Made by a program: the position numbers and the translations under genes. This document shows, piece after piece, positions 45,970 through 58,100 of a DNA stretch of 64,000 bases (position 1 is the stretch's first letter; each line of letters starts with the position of its first letter). The notes below the pieces were generated by a model that had not been told where the DNA came from, searched no databases, and saw only the letters and a list, made by a program, of their open reading frames with translations. Source of the DNA: Phoronis australis (Eukaryota > Phoronida > Phoronidae); NCBI GenBank assembly GCA_002633005.1, contig NMRA01000003.1, positions 138,129 through 202,128 of the forward strand. The letters are read 5' to 3'.

Positions 45970-48900
45970 CACTAACTCCATCATTCTGAGGAGTGACCAC
46001 AGTCACTGACGGTCGAAAACGTTCGATTTATTAGTATTTATTTAATACCGGATTGTGTCCCGTGAAGATTTTTGGTAGTCAGATGATCTATTGAATCCTT
46101 GAGCAAAATTCTTACGTTCGCCAAGAAACGTGTAAACTATATGATAGTTGACTTTTGTTCGTGTTCAGTTTTTAAAGAAAAGCATCTACCAATGAGAATC
46201 AATTGATAAATTTTGATTATTTAACATTGGCGCATATTCGAGGCTTAGAAACAAACATCACAGTCGGCTCATAGATTGGTCATGAATTCATGATCGCCTT
46301 ATCTAAATGCCGAGATGTGTCAAAGGTCAAACAACTGACTTACATAGGAACTGCATTCTTTCATCTGTGATAATACTGCCAGGCAACCACTGGCGACACA
46401 GCGGGGCCATGCCTCTTGTTCTCCAACTGCTAAAAACCTCTTAGTGCGACCGCTCAAAACTTATTTCAGTTTTCCGTCTCGCTGAAAAGTGCCGGCCCCC
46501 ACGAGGTTGACACTCGTTTCAATTCAAACACCCCGTTAGTGTTTTTTTTTCGCGCATTTGGGCTTCATGAACCGAGTTGTACACCAAAAAGTTGCGCAGA
46601 AATTGAATTAGCGGCTAGAAGGATTACAAGGCTATAGTTAGAGAACATCGGTTTTAGACAACACAGAGCCGAGGGCCAACATAGCGATGGAGGGGCACTC
46701 GAGTCGGTCATTATCAGGATGTGGGAGCATCGTCTGTGAGTGAAAAGCCATTGGATGGGAACTGAGAATAAAGAGGCATAAAGATTTAAGGACGAGCTCC
46801 TTAATTTTTCGTTTATTGTTTACACAGTTATTAATTCGTTTTTTGAAAATAGCCTACATTTTCCTTCACTAACTCGAATCAACATTGCAATGAGTCCAAG
46901 CATTCGAAAATTTGAGGATGTTTTTGGATGGTCAAAACCGCAGCAATTAACACTTGAAGGTCATTTCTTGTCTAATTCTAGTAAAACGTTAAAACTGGTT
47001 TCTCTCTTGAAATTCGCCCCCGCCCAGATTTTTAATGTGTTTTATTCATGACATCTTCTGAGAAGGAAATGCAACCTGTAACACGGATGCATAACACCAG
47101 TAAGGCATTATTGCGCATGGTAATGCCTTCCTGGTAACACGCGATCGCCCTAGAAAATGTACCGCAAACTTTGAACACTGCAACGCACTGAGAAGCTGGT
47201 CAACTATAGTGACAGCAATGGAAACTATATAAGGCAATTCAGTTGCAAAAAATGCTTTGACGTGTGACGTACTCCCAACAACATATTCTGATAGGAAGTG
47301 ATGCCTTTCCTCGTGGAAAATTAATTGAGCAATTCGGTGGCCGTGAGCAAACATTTCGTGATCCACAAGCACTCTGTAAAAAGCCACAGCCAAACACACT
47401 GTATCTGTTCTTTTCCGTCGCCGCCAGTCTCTTTCGATCTTGATGTTAGTCACCGTGACCAAATTACAAATGCAGTACATTTTACTTACTCATTTGCTTG
47501 ACTGGCATAGCGCCGCACTGTAAGGTTTGTTTTCGCCGGTGTAGGCCTACTTATTACATATGCAGCCACGGTGTGTCTCTGTGGATCAACTTAGTCATGA
47601 GGAAATTAGATGTTTTCAAGTAGTTTTCAAAACCCAACTCCGTGCAAAATGTCGACTATGAATGTCAATACTGGTACGCAATCACAATTCTATTATTTTC
47701 AGTTATCAGTGCTCGATTCATGGCATATCTCACTGTCATTCTTGCCATCCTCACCTCAGCAGTAACTAGCCGTAGCGTTTTATATCGGTTGCTAGCATCT
47801 GCGTCAACTGAGTCGTTTTGTTCCATACCGATGAAAAACATAATTAAGTTATCTCTTCCTGGTTTTACTTATACTCATGTAGTCACTCACTTACCGTTGC
47901 CGTAGGCCTACTTAGTTTACTACGTAACGCTAGAAAGCAAGAATTCATGAAATTACCTGATGTATTGTGTTTTTGAATTGAAAGCGTGATTTTGGCTAGA
48001 TTTTTGTATTTCCCAAGACAGCTACTGAACTCTACCTTAGTCTGCGACCAGGGGCGCAAGGGTGAGAATCTCATGAACACGCTAGACTGAAGACGTCAAG
48101 ACGTTTGGTGACCGGGCATTGCAAACGAAGCACACGATCACACTNAAACACGCAAGTTGATGTCAGGCGTGCAAGTTCAATGTCACAGTCCCAAGTCGAA
48201 CAACACGGTCTAATTAAACCAGAGCACATGTTACGCTACAACGAAAAACTGCAGCCTTCGGTGTATTTCCCATTTGTATTTTCATCAGAAATTTTCGTCA
48301 TGCGGGACTCGGTGACTCTTTCCATAGCTAAAGCGCCAAACACAAGCTAAACGCAAGACAATCGAGTAACGGTCACGACATCGCCAAGACAAGGTACAAA
48401 TTACAAAGACCGTTACACCAATTCTCAGATTCAAGCCTTATAGAGTAGTAATCATCCGTTTAACGCTTTAGTGATACGGGAGTTGCGTCGATCCCAAATT
48501 AGCGTTTCTAAAATTTTCCTTGTCCGAAAGTCGCGGGGCAAAAATCCGACGTTTATGACATTGTCCGAAGTTCGAAGATCATTAAAAACAGTTTTTGGAC
48601 CTTGTACGAATTTCGTGGACTATGAAAAACTCATTTCGGAAATATTTATTCTTGGTCGAAAATGGCGGGCCGTCCGAAAATCACGCGACTTTACCGTACT
48701 TAGTGTTTGCGGCAAGGGAAGTGCAACCACAAAATCGATTCAGTATAGACTATAGTCATGGTGCAAAAGTTTATCGTATTATATTCATAAAGGCACACTT
48801 TTGCAAACTCCGGAATTTTATTAACACGTAGGTCTATCTCAGTGTTGGCAGTAGACATTGTTCGGGTGTAGGCGGGCCTGGTGTCAGCCTTTCGTACTAT

Positions 48901-49026
48901 CCGTTTTGTGTGTTGGGGAATCGTAGCCTCACAATCAGATAAACAGCTCATTGATCGCTGCAATATAATAGTGCATAATGTCATATGACAGTGTCTTGTG
49001 ACCGCGAAACTTCTTCTCCAATGAAA

Positions 49027-49098
49027 ACGTGACCGCGGCAGGCCTAGCCAATAAAATTGTGTTACAATAGGTCAAAAGGTGACTAGTCATCATGTGAC
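49027..49098 (+). promoter_or_regulatory. FNIP proximal promoter with M-box/CLEAR-like motifs
   Basis: ACGTGAC at 49027-49033 and ATCATGTGAC at 49089-49098 lie 20-90 bp before the start codon. No TATA box is evident. TCATGTGA is the classic MITF M-box. Since the transcription start is unknown, the second motif may be in the 5' UTR. Confidence 0.4.
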
Positions 49099-49117
49099 TT
49101 ATTCAGTAACAACAGTC

Positions 49118-52100
49118 ATGGCGGTGTTCGCGAGGTTGTTCAAGAGTTCTAAATGTCAGAGAATTATTGAAACAAAACTACAGAATTCGGACCAAAGGAA
49201 AAGGTAAATTGTGAATTATGTACTCTAAATAGATTAAGCACCCCAGAATCTGAATTTTTAGCTTCATTTCTGCCTGTGTTTTCCGTGACACGTAAAACAA
49301 ATTTCCTTTTCTGTGCCTTTGAGTCTCACTTGGCAAGCCCCTTTGACTTGGCAAGGTTCAGCTACAGGCCAAGCTTTAGCCAGTAGCCCTACCGGCAAGC
49401 TGTGTTTAGACTGGTGCCAAAGAATATTTATACAGTGTTGTACCAAGGCTAGATTGGGCCCTCCTTAACATAGTTTATTCCAGTCAATCCCTTTCCTTTT
49501 CGTACATTTTTAAATCTCCGAATAAATGGAAGTCAGCTCAGAAGCCTCTCTTTCAAATCAGTTGAGTCTAGAATACTACAAAGCCTGCTTGTATCACGGA
49601 AATTTTGTAACTAATTCGAACATCTCGTACTTTATATTTCTTTTCTTGTCGTTCCTGCTGACTAGCAAAAAAGAAATTGGCCATTAGGTGATGCTCCATT
49701 TCATGGCATTAATGAAGCTGATTCATGTTATTGCTCCAGGAATTTAGCAGTCGTATACTATAATGGCAGTGGTAATTTGTTGGCCCATGTAATCTTTCTG
49801 CTCAACTCGTAAGGAAGATTATTGATTTTAATGGCACTGATTTTTGTCAGAGTTCGTTAAATCATTTTTTATCTGCATCGCTCCAAAGTTATATATTTAA
49901 ACAGCTTTGCATATCTCAGTCAATTCTACGTACCACTGTGGTATTGTTGGGTTTTACACTTGAAAAAGCTTGAGGATGAAGTTGGCTCCTTATTGCTGAG
50001 TTCAAAGAAGCCAACTTTTGATTTTGACCATGCCCTTACATGCTAAAGCCACCGCTTTGACTTTCACAGACTAGCTGTCAATTAATGTTTTTTGAGAACA
50101 CTCAAATTAAACAAGTTGTTTTAAGTCATGGGTAATACTTTGCAAAGCATTATATGGAAAATTCTGAAATCTGTCTTTGACTAATGTTTTATTTTCAGCT
50201 GGGAGAACACAGACTTTACGCCTGACCAGATTCGCTTGATTTTGTTCAAAGACCATGATATACAGGGTAGAAAACTAATTTTTGATTCCAAAGCGATTAA
50301 GAAGATAGATGGAATCAAGGTAAATTTCTTAATTAAAATTCACGGGCCTGTTCCAAGAAAACTGAGTTAGCTAAAACAAATCTTAAATTTAGACCAATTT
50401 TAAATTAAAACTTCAATTTGTCTTTAGTCCATTCCAAGAAAATGATCTTAGTTTGACTTAATTTTTTCATAAGATTTGTCTTGAGTTTGACTAACTTGCC
50501 GATTGTAGAAGTTTCAAAGGTTGGAAGTTGAGACAAATCTTAAACTTAAATCAAAAATGAACTTTCTTGGAATGGACCCGAGTCCTGTAGCTCTGGTATT
50601 GTGCTTAGTGCATATACTTCACTGGCAAAAAACAAAATCTTTTTTAGTTTTTATTTACCTGATTCAATAACAAATAAACACACGGCAAGTTCCTTAAAAG
50701 TCAAAGCATCATTTCACTGCTGTTCAGTTGTCAGTGCTGAATTCTTAGCCAAAGCACTTTGGCGGGTTTAATAATGGTGCAGTGATCATCAAATGAGGTG
50801 GTCTTCAAGTCACTGGCAATGCATGCTTGCTACACTTTCCAATTCGCAAGTTGCCGAACTCTATTAAGCCCCACTGGTGGTTGCTATGTTCTTGTTGGTA
50901 ATGGAACTAGAGTCCTATCACTATAAGGAATAGTATGAGTCAGATTTTATGAGCTTAACGGCCTTAATTGAATTTCATTTTTCGTTTTTTAGTAGCAAAA
51001 CACTTCAGGACATGCAGTACGTTCCATTCATACACCACTGTTCACAAGCCAGTCATAGTACAAGGGAACTGGACTAAAAGTTCCATTTTTAATGGGAAAC
51101 ATGACCATTTTGTATTTAATCATATTTTTAAGTTTTCATTGTAATTTTTAAGCTTTCATTAAATAAATTGATGAATGGTCTGTTTTTTCAGTATTAACTC
51201 TTATTCTCCTTTTGAATGAGGAATAGGCCTACAATGCCAATAAGTCTTGTATGGGTTCATCATAGTTGATTGTGTTGTACTTTAATCTATTCCTCATAGC
51301 AAGCAAACAAAACTGGAAAAAATATATGATAACATAATTTGCTTGCTTTGAATTCTACACAAACTAAGGAGCAAAATGCCCTTAATTTTGTCAGTTCCTG
51401 CTTACAGACTTTGAAATAAGTAACATAGAAATGCTTGTAACAAGTGGTATGTGTTTAAGTTTATTAGTATGATACAAGCACATGATGTATTTCTCTTCCT
51501 GGTTTTGCTTCAAGTTTCAAAGGTTAGAAGCAAATATGCTTGTGTCATTAAGATCAAACCCTGCTATTGTTGGAATAAATTTTTTCGACAGAAATTTGAA
51601 TTAAAAATAACCAATGAATAAATTGATGACTTCATCTGGAAATATTTTTATGATATCGTAGGAGGAGCCTGCTAAGAAAAGCAAAAGTAAAGTTAACGAG
51701 GAGTTTAACTTATCTAGCTCCAATGATCAGCTGAGAGGGGATTCCTCACCAAGATATCAGGTATGTTCAGGCTGTACGGTCAATACTCTTGTGTTGTCAT
51801 TTGAGAATTATAAATCACTATTACCATTTATATGTTAATACCCTATGCCGAACTCTGTGATCAACTACTAAGGCTCCGAGAGGACTGGGCTGATCGCTGT
51901 CGAAACTATTTGTGGCCCTGATTCTTAGCTCTATGGTGGAATTGATTTGACTTGTGGCATGAAAGCATTGCTTGGTTATTTTCTTGCCTGAAGTCAAATT
52001 ACCTTTGTAATCACTTCCATTTCATTATTTCCGTGTTAGCACAAATTCAGTGATGTTAACCTACCTCTGAACTTTGAGCCCCAAGTCTACTCGCTATGAT

Positions 52101-55100
52101 ATCTCTCCTTTTGATTTTCTGTTTTCTTAACTGTGTCATTAGGTAAGGAGTGCACCTGTAGCTCCCTTGAATTTCACCAAAGAATTAAGCATGACATTTG
52201 CAATTAGTAATATCTTTGTTTCATCACTTGATGCAATTGAGAATACCCATGGTTTGCCCAAGTGCCAGCCTGTCACTAATATTAGTGCTAACATTTCCTG
52301 CACCAACAAAATCATGATACAGTCTCGTCCCTGTACTCTCTACATTCCTTGGAGCACCTTGACCTGGCAATCTTGAAGTACATTAAGTTCTGTTTAGTGG
52401 GTCTGCAGACACATTAGGAGCAAGATGTTATGTATTGGTTGTATTTAACATCAACCAGGGTGAGAATTTAAGGGGTGAAAATGGTGGATTTGGGTATGCA
52501 TGTCAACAGCAACTTTAAAAGGTCATAAGGTTTATTTTTGACCTTTCTTTTGAATGTACATTAAAATCCACATTGTTACATTTTAGACGTTTTGAATGAA
52601 TGAATTTTGACTAAATCACGGTATCATTAATTGTTTTGAAGCGGTAAATGGTGTAAATCAAAAGTTATTATCTTATGGAACATAAGTCTATTGCCGCTTT
52701 AAGTAAATACCATTGCAGAGACATGGCTTCTTGAGCTGATGCCTAGATGTAGATCTCGATGTAGATCTAGATGTAGATCTCGATGTGGATGTAGATGTAG
52801 AACTCGATGTGGATCTAGATGTAGATCTAGATGTGGATCTAGATGTGGATCTAGATGTGGATGTAGATCTAGATGTAGATCTAGATGTTTTCAAAAACAG
52901 TTCCCCTGCCAAGAAACTACCTGTGGGGATTTGTTGTGGTCTTCATAGCTTTTATGAATTATCAAAATTGTTATTTTAAAACATAGACCCCTCTGTAAAT
53001 TTCTGTTATTTTAAAACATAGACCCCTCTGTAAATTTCTAGTGCTTGCATTGCTCAAGGACTATCATATCTGTAATTAGATTCACAAGCATGCCAAAAAT
53101 GCTGGAAGTTTCTGTGGCTAATGTTTTAGTCTGACAGATGAGCTGGGTTCATTTTTTTACCACCCAGTCACTTTTAAATGAAAATTGAGATCAAACACCT
53201 CACAATTGATTAGTGTCACTATAAACCAAGATCTCATACCCCTGCGCATATGTGTGTCCTTTGATTATTACCCGTAATTGTTTTTTCTAAGTGCTTGTGA
53301 AACCATTCAGTTTTTGGGTTAGACATGCTGCAAGCAAAGAGCCAGTAAAAATTGCACTCAATCACATTAGTGGCGTTTTGCTACTTGGGAAAGTGCTAGC
53401 GAAAATGCCAATTTGTGAATGGAGAATCATTGAGAATCAGATATCCTTGGTGTCATGCCTTTTGGCATATTAAACAGCTGAACATATGATTATCTGTTCC
53501 CAAGCTGGATGGTCCTGTAATGCCGTAGCTCACATGACTGTTAATACCTCTCTGGTGAAGTGTAGTCATGTGACTGCCAGACCTCATGTTCACTGATAAA
53601 GTGATGACTGAGAAGCCTATGTTTACAGTAACTTGTACTCAAGCCATCACATGGCTTTCTTGTGATCTCTCTGTTGTTTATTCAGTAAAATCTGGAGTTG
53701 TCTGTGGGTTTTTGTTGGCTGGAGTTTGACTGCCAAGATGACATGAAAAGTGTTATGACTTGAGAGTAGTTATGTTTACAAGTTGTGATACACATCTTTA
53801 CCACTAATTTGGTCAGCCTGTTACAACAGTGACAGTGACTCTTGCCACTGGCTCATTGTCATGTTCTGAAATAGCTTCCTGCATTTTTCTTCCTGGTGTT
53901 TTGTTAAAGCAGCATGCTGTGTTGTTACGAATGACAAAAATTGTTCATTGTTGAAACTGGAGTAAAGCAAGTGTCCAAATGTTTTAACTTACATTGATGT
54001 TTATTACTTATGACGAAATTGATGTTACTCTGTCTCAGTTGTGACAAATTTTATATAAAGTTTGCACGCTGTAGGTGGCATTTCTTGCCTGAATGGCGTG
54101 AACGTGATGTGCAAGCTGGAACTTCATATTGTCTCAAAGCCTGTTTTTCATCATGATCACACCCAAGATGGTAGACTCAGTGGCCATTTTGTATTAAAGA
54201 CACCACTTTAATGCTTCTTAAACCCACATTTCTCTTTATATACTGCACACGTACTTCCATTAGGTGAAATTGCACAGATGACGTTTTTTTTGTGTAGGCA
54301 CACCGATTTTTGCCCAAAACGCATTTTCTTCTACAGAGGTCGCCTGTGCATGGAATAGCTTTCAGTGTGTATGTGTTATATTGTGCAGTGTATTTGGCAG
54401 TATCATGGTCTTCAATGTCATCCTTCTTATCACTGTTGGTGTATGAGGGTCGTCATGTGTGGAGATCATGGTCATCCTTGATGTCCTTTCCTTGTACGTT
54501 TTATGTCTTCACTCACTCCTTAGTTCACTTTCATTTTCTTAGGTAAAGAGACTAATTACAGTTTCGTTGCATTCTTATCAAGTTTGCCATGGAAGTTGTG
54601 TCTTACTGGTAAATGTAAATGACTAGTGTATCATGAAACTTTGTTTGCTTAAACATAATAAGATAAGGAAGTTTTATGTAAATCAAATGACATGATTTCA
54701 ACCTTTTGCTCTATGGATAAGTACTAGGTAGTTGTTATCTTGAACCTTGATAAGTAGATCTATTTTTGTAGGGCCCTCGCTCTCAGGGGAAAGGTGACGG
54801 TGCTCCCTCAAGGGAATTTTTTCATGAGGTTAAAATCGTGCCCCAATTACCGTATGACCCAATCTCTCCCTCATCAAGTGCTCTTCCCACAGCATTGCTT
54901 GAAATGGCCAAAACTTAGTTTTGAGCGTATTTTGTTTCCTTACACACTATTTAGAGCAGACAGGTGATCAGGTCATGTAGCTTTTTCTTGGAATGGGACT
55001 GTCCTAAATAATAGAGGTTTCAGTGACTGTCCTAAATAATAGACGTTTCAGTGACTGTCCTAAATAGTAGAGGTTTCAGTTAGTGTATCTACTAGTAGGA

Positions 55101-58100
55101 ATCTCACCGACATTTTGTGTGCTCTATACTATGTGATCATCCCTGCATTTGTGATCAACCAATCAAGATTCTTTTCTCCACGTTGAGCTGTAAACACTGA
55201 AAAAGCATGACTGAAGTGAGGATTTTCACAGTTCGCAAAACCTTCTGAATTCAAGGGTGTGTGTGAGTTAGAAACTAAATGGTTTTAACCTCGATGGAAG
55301 TTCTGTTACCATTGAAGGGGAAGTTTTGGGCCTGGTGAGGGGAATTTGTGCGATTTTTAAGTATTTGTCAGAGGGGATGGCTTAAATATTCAGTTGCAAA
55401 ATCAAGGCATCAAGGACCCTAAGTTTTGAAATTTTAGTTTCTTAATCCAATAATGAGCAATAAGTCCTATAATGATTGCAGTCCTATGTGGGTGTTAATA
55501 GTCCATCTTGTGTCAGAAATGTGTCCTTCAGATGCCAGACAGGTTTTCGTTGATATCGGTGACTAAACACTGCCATTTGGTCCGCTTCACATAGTTTGTC
55601 AACTTTGATTGGTTGATTTTTATTATCTTGATTTTTGTTATCTGGTTGATAACTTCATATCAAACCCATATCATAGGATGTGTCTTTGTCTAATGGAAAT
55701 ATTTTTGCAGCTGTGATTATCTGATTGGAGGGTAGAGTGTATGAGGTTATTTTACAAATATTGAATGTTCTGAGCTGCTTTATTTTCATTTCAGATAACG
55801 CGGGCTGGATCTGATGTGAAACTCCTTGGTGAAATGATGTTTGGGTCTGCACCCATCACTCACCAGGGTACAACGCTACGTGTTCACTCCATTCGGTGAG
55901 TAATGTATCTTATTTTTTCTGCTTACTAAAAACTGGCAAATACCAATACGATATTATTAGGTAGAAAATAGTCATTTGAACTGTACCAGTTTGTAATATG
56001 GTTGTCCAGTAGATCTGTTTTGATTTTTGCAGCAGAGTAGAATTATTATAGGTGCAGATTTTGGCAACTGTTTTGTTGTTTCTGTTCCCTACCTTGCCTG
56101 TAGTAATTGCAATATCAACTCTCCTCTTTTCAGAGGTAAGAAAATGCATTGTATGGTTAGCTTAATTTTCAAAATGTAGAGCCACCAACACACTTCTGAA
56201 ATGAGAGGACTAGTGAATTTATTGCCCTCAACCCCTCCCGTTGCAACTCCCTGAACAGTGAATGTTTTGGCATTAAAATGGGGAATCCTTTTTGTGTAAT
56301 GTAAAATTGCAAGTAGCATCGCAGTGCCCTAGTACTGTTATGCAGCATCGGGGGCAACTACTGGGAAATGGGTATCAGAACTCTTGCTAATCTGTCACAT
56401 TTTTCTTTAAGCATGTTAATATATTTCATGTTTCGATTAATCTGGTTATGTCGCATGTTGTTTTACTTTAGTGCACCCTCTCAGTTAATGGTCACCAAGG
56501 TGTTTATACCAAACAGAACCAACCGCGAGTCCTCCGGTTACGGTGACGAGAGCTATGATAATGCCAGTCTCAATTCATCACTTAATGACATCTCATCATC
56601 TCAGAGTATTGCCAATACGTCATCTGGTTATAGCAGTTCAGTTGGTAAGTGCATTGATGAAGACATCATTCTCAGTTCTTCCCATCATCTCAGAGTAATA
56701 TCAATTCATCATCTGGTTATAGCAGTTCAGTTGGTAATCACATTAATGGTAAGTGTAATTGTCAGCTCATCTCTGAGTGCTGCCAATACACGGAGTTACT
56801 GCATCAGTTCGGTTGGTACCAAACACCCTATTGTTGTAACTTATTTGACTACTAAATGTGAGGTCATTGGAAAAAATGATACTATAATCACTGCATGACA
56901 AAGTTCATGAAAATTTTAATGTATGCAATTTTTGTTTTAATCTTAACGTCTCTTGAGGCTTAGTAACTGTAGTAGCATGACCGTGAAACTCGCAGGAACT
57001 AGGTCCAACCAGGTTAAGTGAGGTAAACTAATTAAAGTGAAATCAATCCCATCTGAAGGACTGAGGGCATAACCTAGAATGACTACCACAGAACTGAGTT
57101 AGTTGATCAAAGATTCGACTTATACGCCCCTAAATTGCACGAATTTCACTATCTGGTACATTGCAAAAAATCCAGAAATGACGCCAAGTTCTCCATAATA
57201 GCTGAGTGCAAGTTAAATTAACTGTCAGAGGAGATGGCTAGGGAAGGGGGGGCCTGTTAAATTATGTTTGTTGCATTTTGTTTGTCTAAATGACTGACTT
57301 ACTGGGGGTAAAAAAGAGCTATTAATTTGTATATTCATCGTCTTCTTTCAGCACACAGTATTCCTGTTGATGTGCCATTCAGTTCACACAAGAACAAAGA
57401 TGAAGATAGTGGATTGTCAGTGTCAGGTGAGTACACTGTTGAGACTACGGCTCTGATTTGTTGTTTAATGAGTTGGATTTAGTTCACCTACATTGTAGAT
57501 TGTAACAAGCAGCTCCCCTGCATGCAGGTGTTCTTGTGAGTGATACCATTTTGAAGTGTAAGCATTTCAATTTTTGTTATATGAAATCAAAATGCTCTTA
57601 AGTTATGATAGCCATTTGAAAGCGTGAGCTATTTATGCATATATGTCAATGAGTGAATATAAGAGAGATTTTTAAACAGTGTCTCAGACCACTACTCACA
57701 ATTGGTTGTTCCACTGAAGCGTTCACCCTATTGGTGGTTTTCAGCCTCTAGCCAAACTAGCGGCAGCTTCCACACACCTTACCACTCCCCCGGCAGCTCG
57801 TCAAGTATCAACTCCAACAGTTTCAACAGTCTCCATCGCAGGTTTGTCAGAAGTCAGACCATGACTCTGCAGTACGGCATACGCAAACGGGCTTCCTGTG
57901 AAGGAGTGGATGGCCAGGTGAGTGGGTTCAGGTGACGCTGATGTAGTCTGAAGAGGATCGGAGCATAATAGACCTTTATGGCTCTTCCACACAAGTGGAA
58001 GTTTGTACTTCTGAAATAACCTTTGTTATTTGTAATTCAAAGTAATTAAATGTATTAGAATAATTTAACTGTAAGTGCGACAAATTGTGATCATGGTATT

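Larger units (their letters stand above)
44917..49117. other. Intergenic DNA between annexin and FNIP
   Basis: No gene that I can name. A 144-codon minus-strand frame at 47046-47480 is open but unrecognised. Two perfect TCACGTGA E-boxes lie at 45873-45880 and 45962-45969. One N is at 48145. Confidence 0.55.
51761..55794 (+). other. FNIP intron 3
   Basis: The longest FNIP intron. It holds the GATGTA/GATCTA minisatellite (52744-52888), a 36-bp tandem pair (52969-53040), paired TCATGTGA motifs (53530-53573) and a 31-bp x 3 tandem repeat (55001-55085). No exon convincingly fits. Confidence 0.7.

Noticed and set aside
47046-47480. 144-codon minus-strand open frame between annexin and FNIP
   Set aside because: No recognised motif, no flanking splice pattern and no codon signature I can judge; kept only as a note.
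52688-52979. Open frames rich in Arg-Ser-Thr, Arg-Cys-Arg and Asp-Val-Asp-Leu
   Set aside because: All three arise from the GATGTA/GATCTA minisatellite.
54778-54800. Possible micro-exon of FNIP (GPRSQGK after TTTTTGTAG)
   Set aside because: Its length would leave phase 1, but the next exon at 55795 needs phase 0; exon 3 to exon 4 joins cleanly without it.
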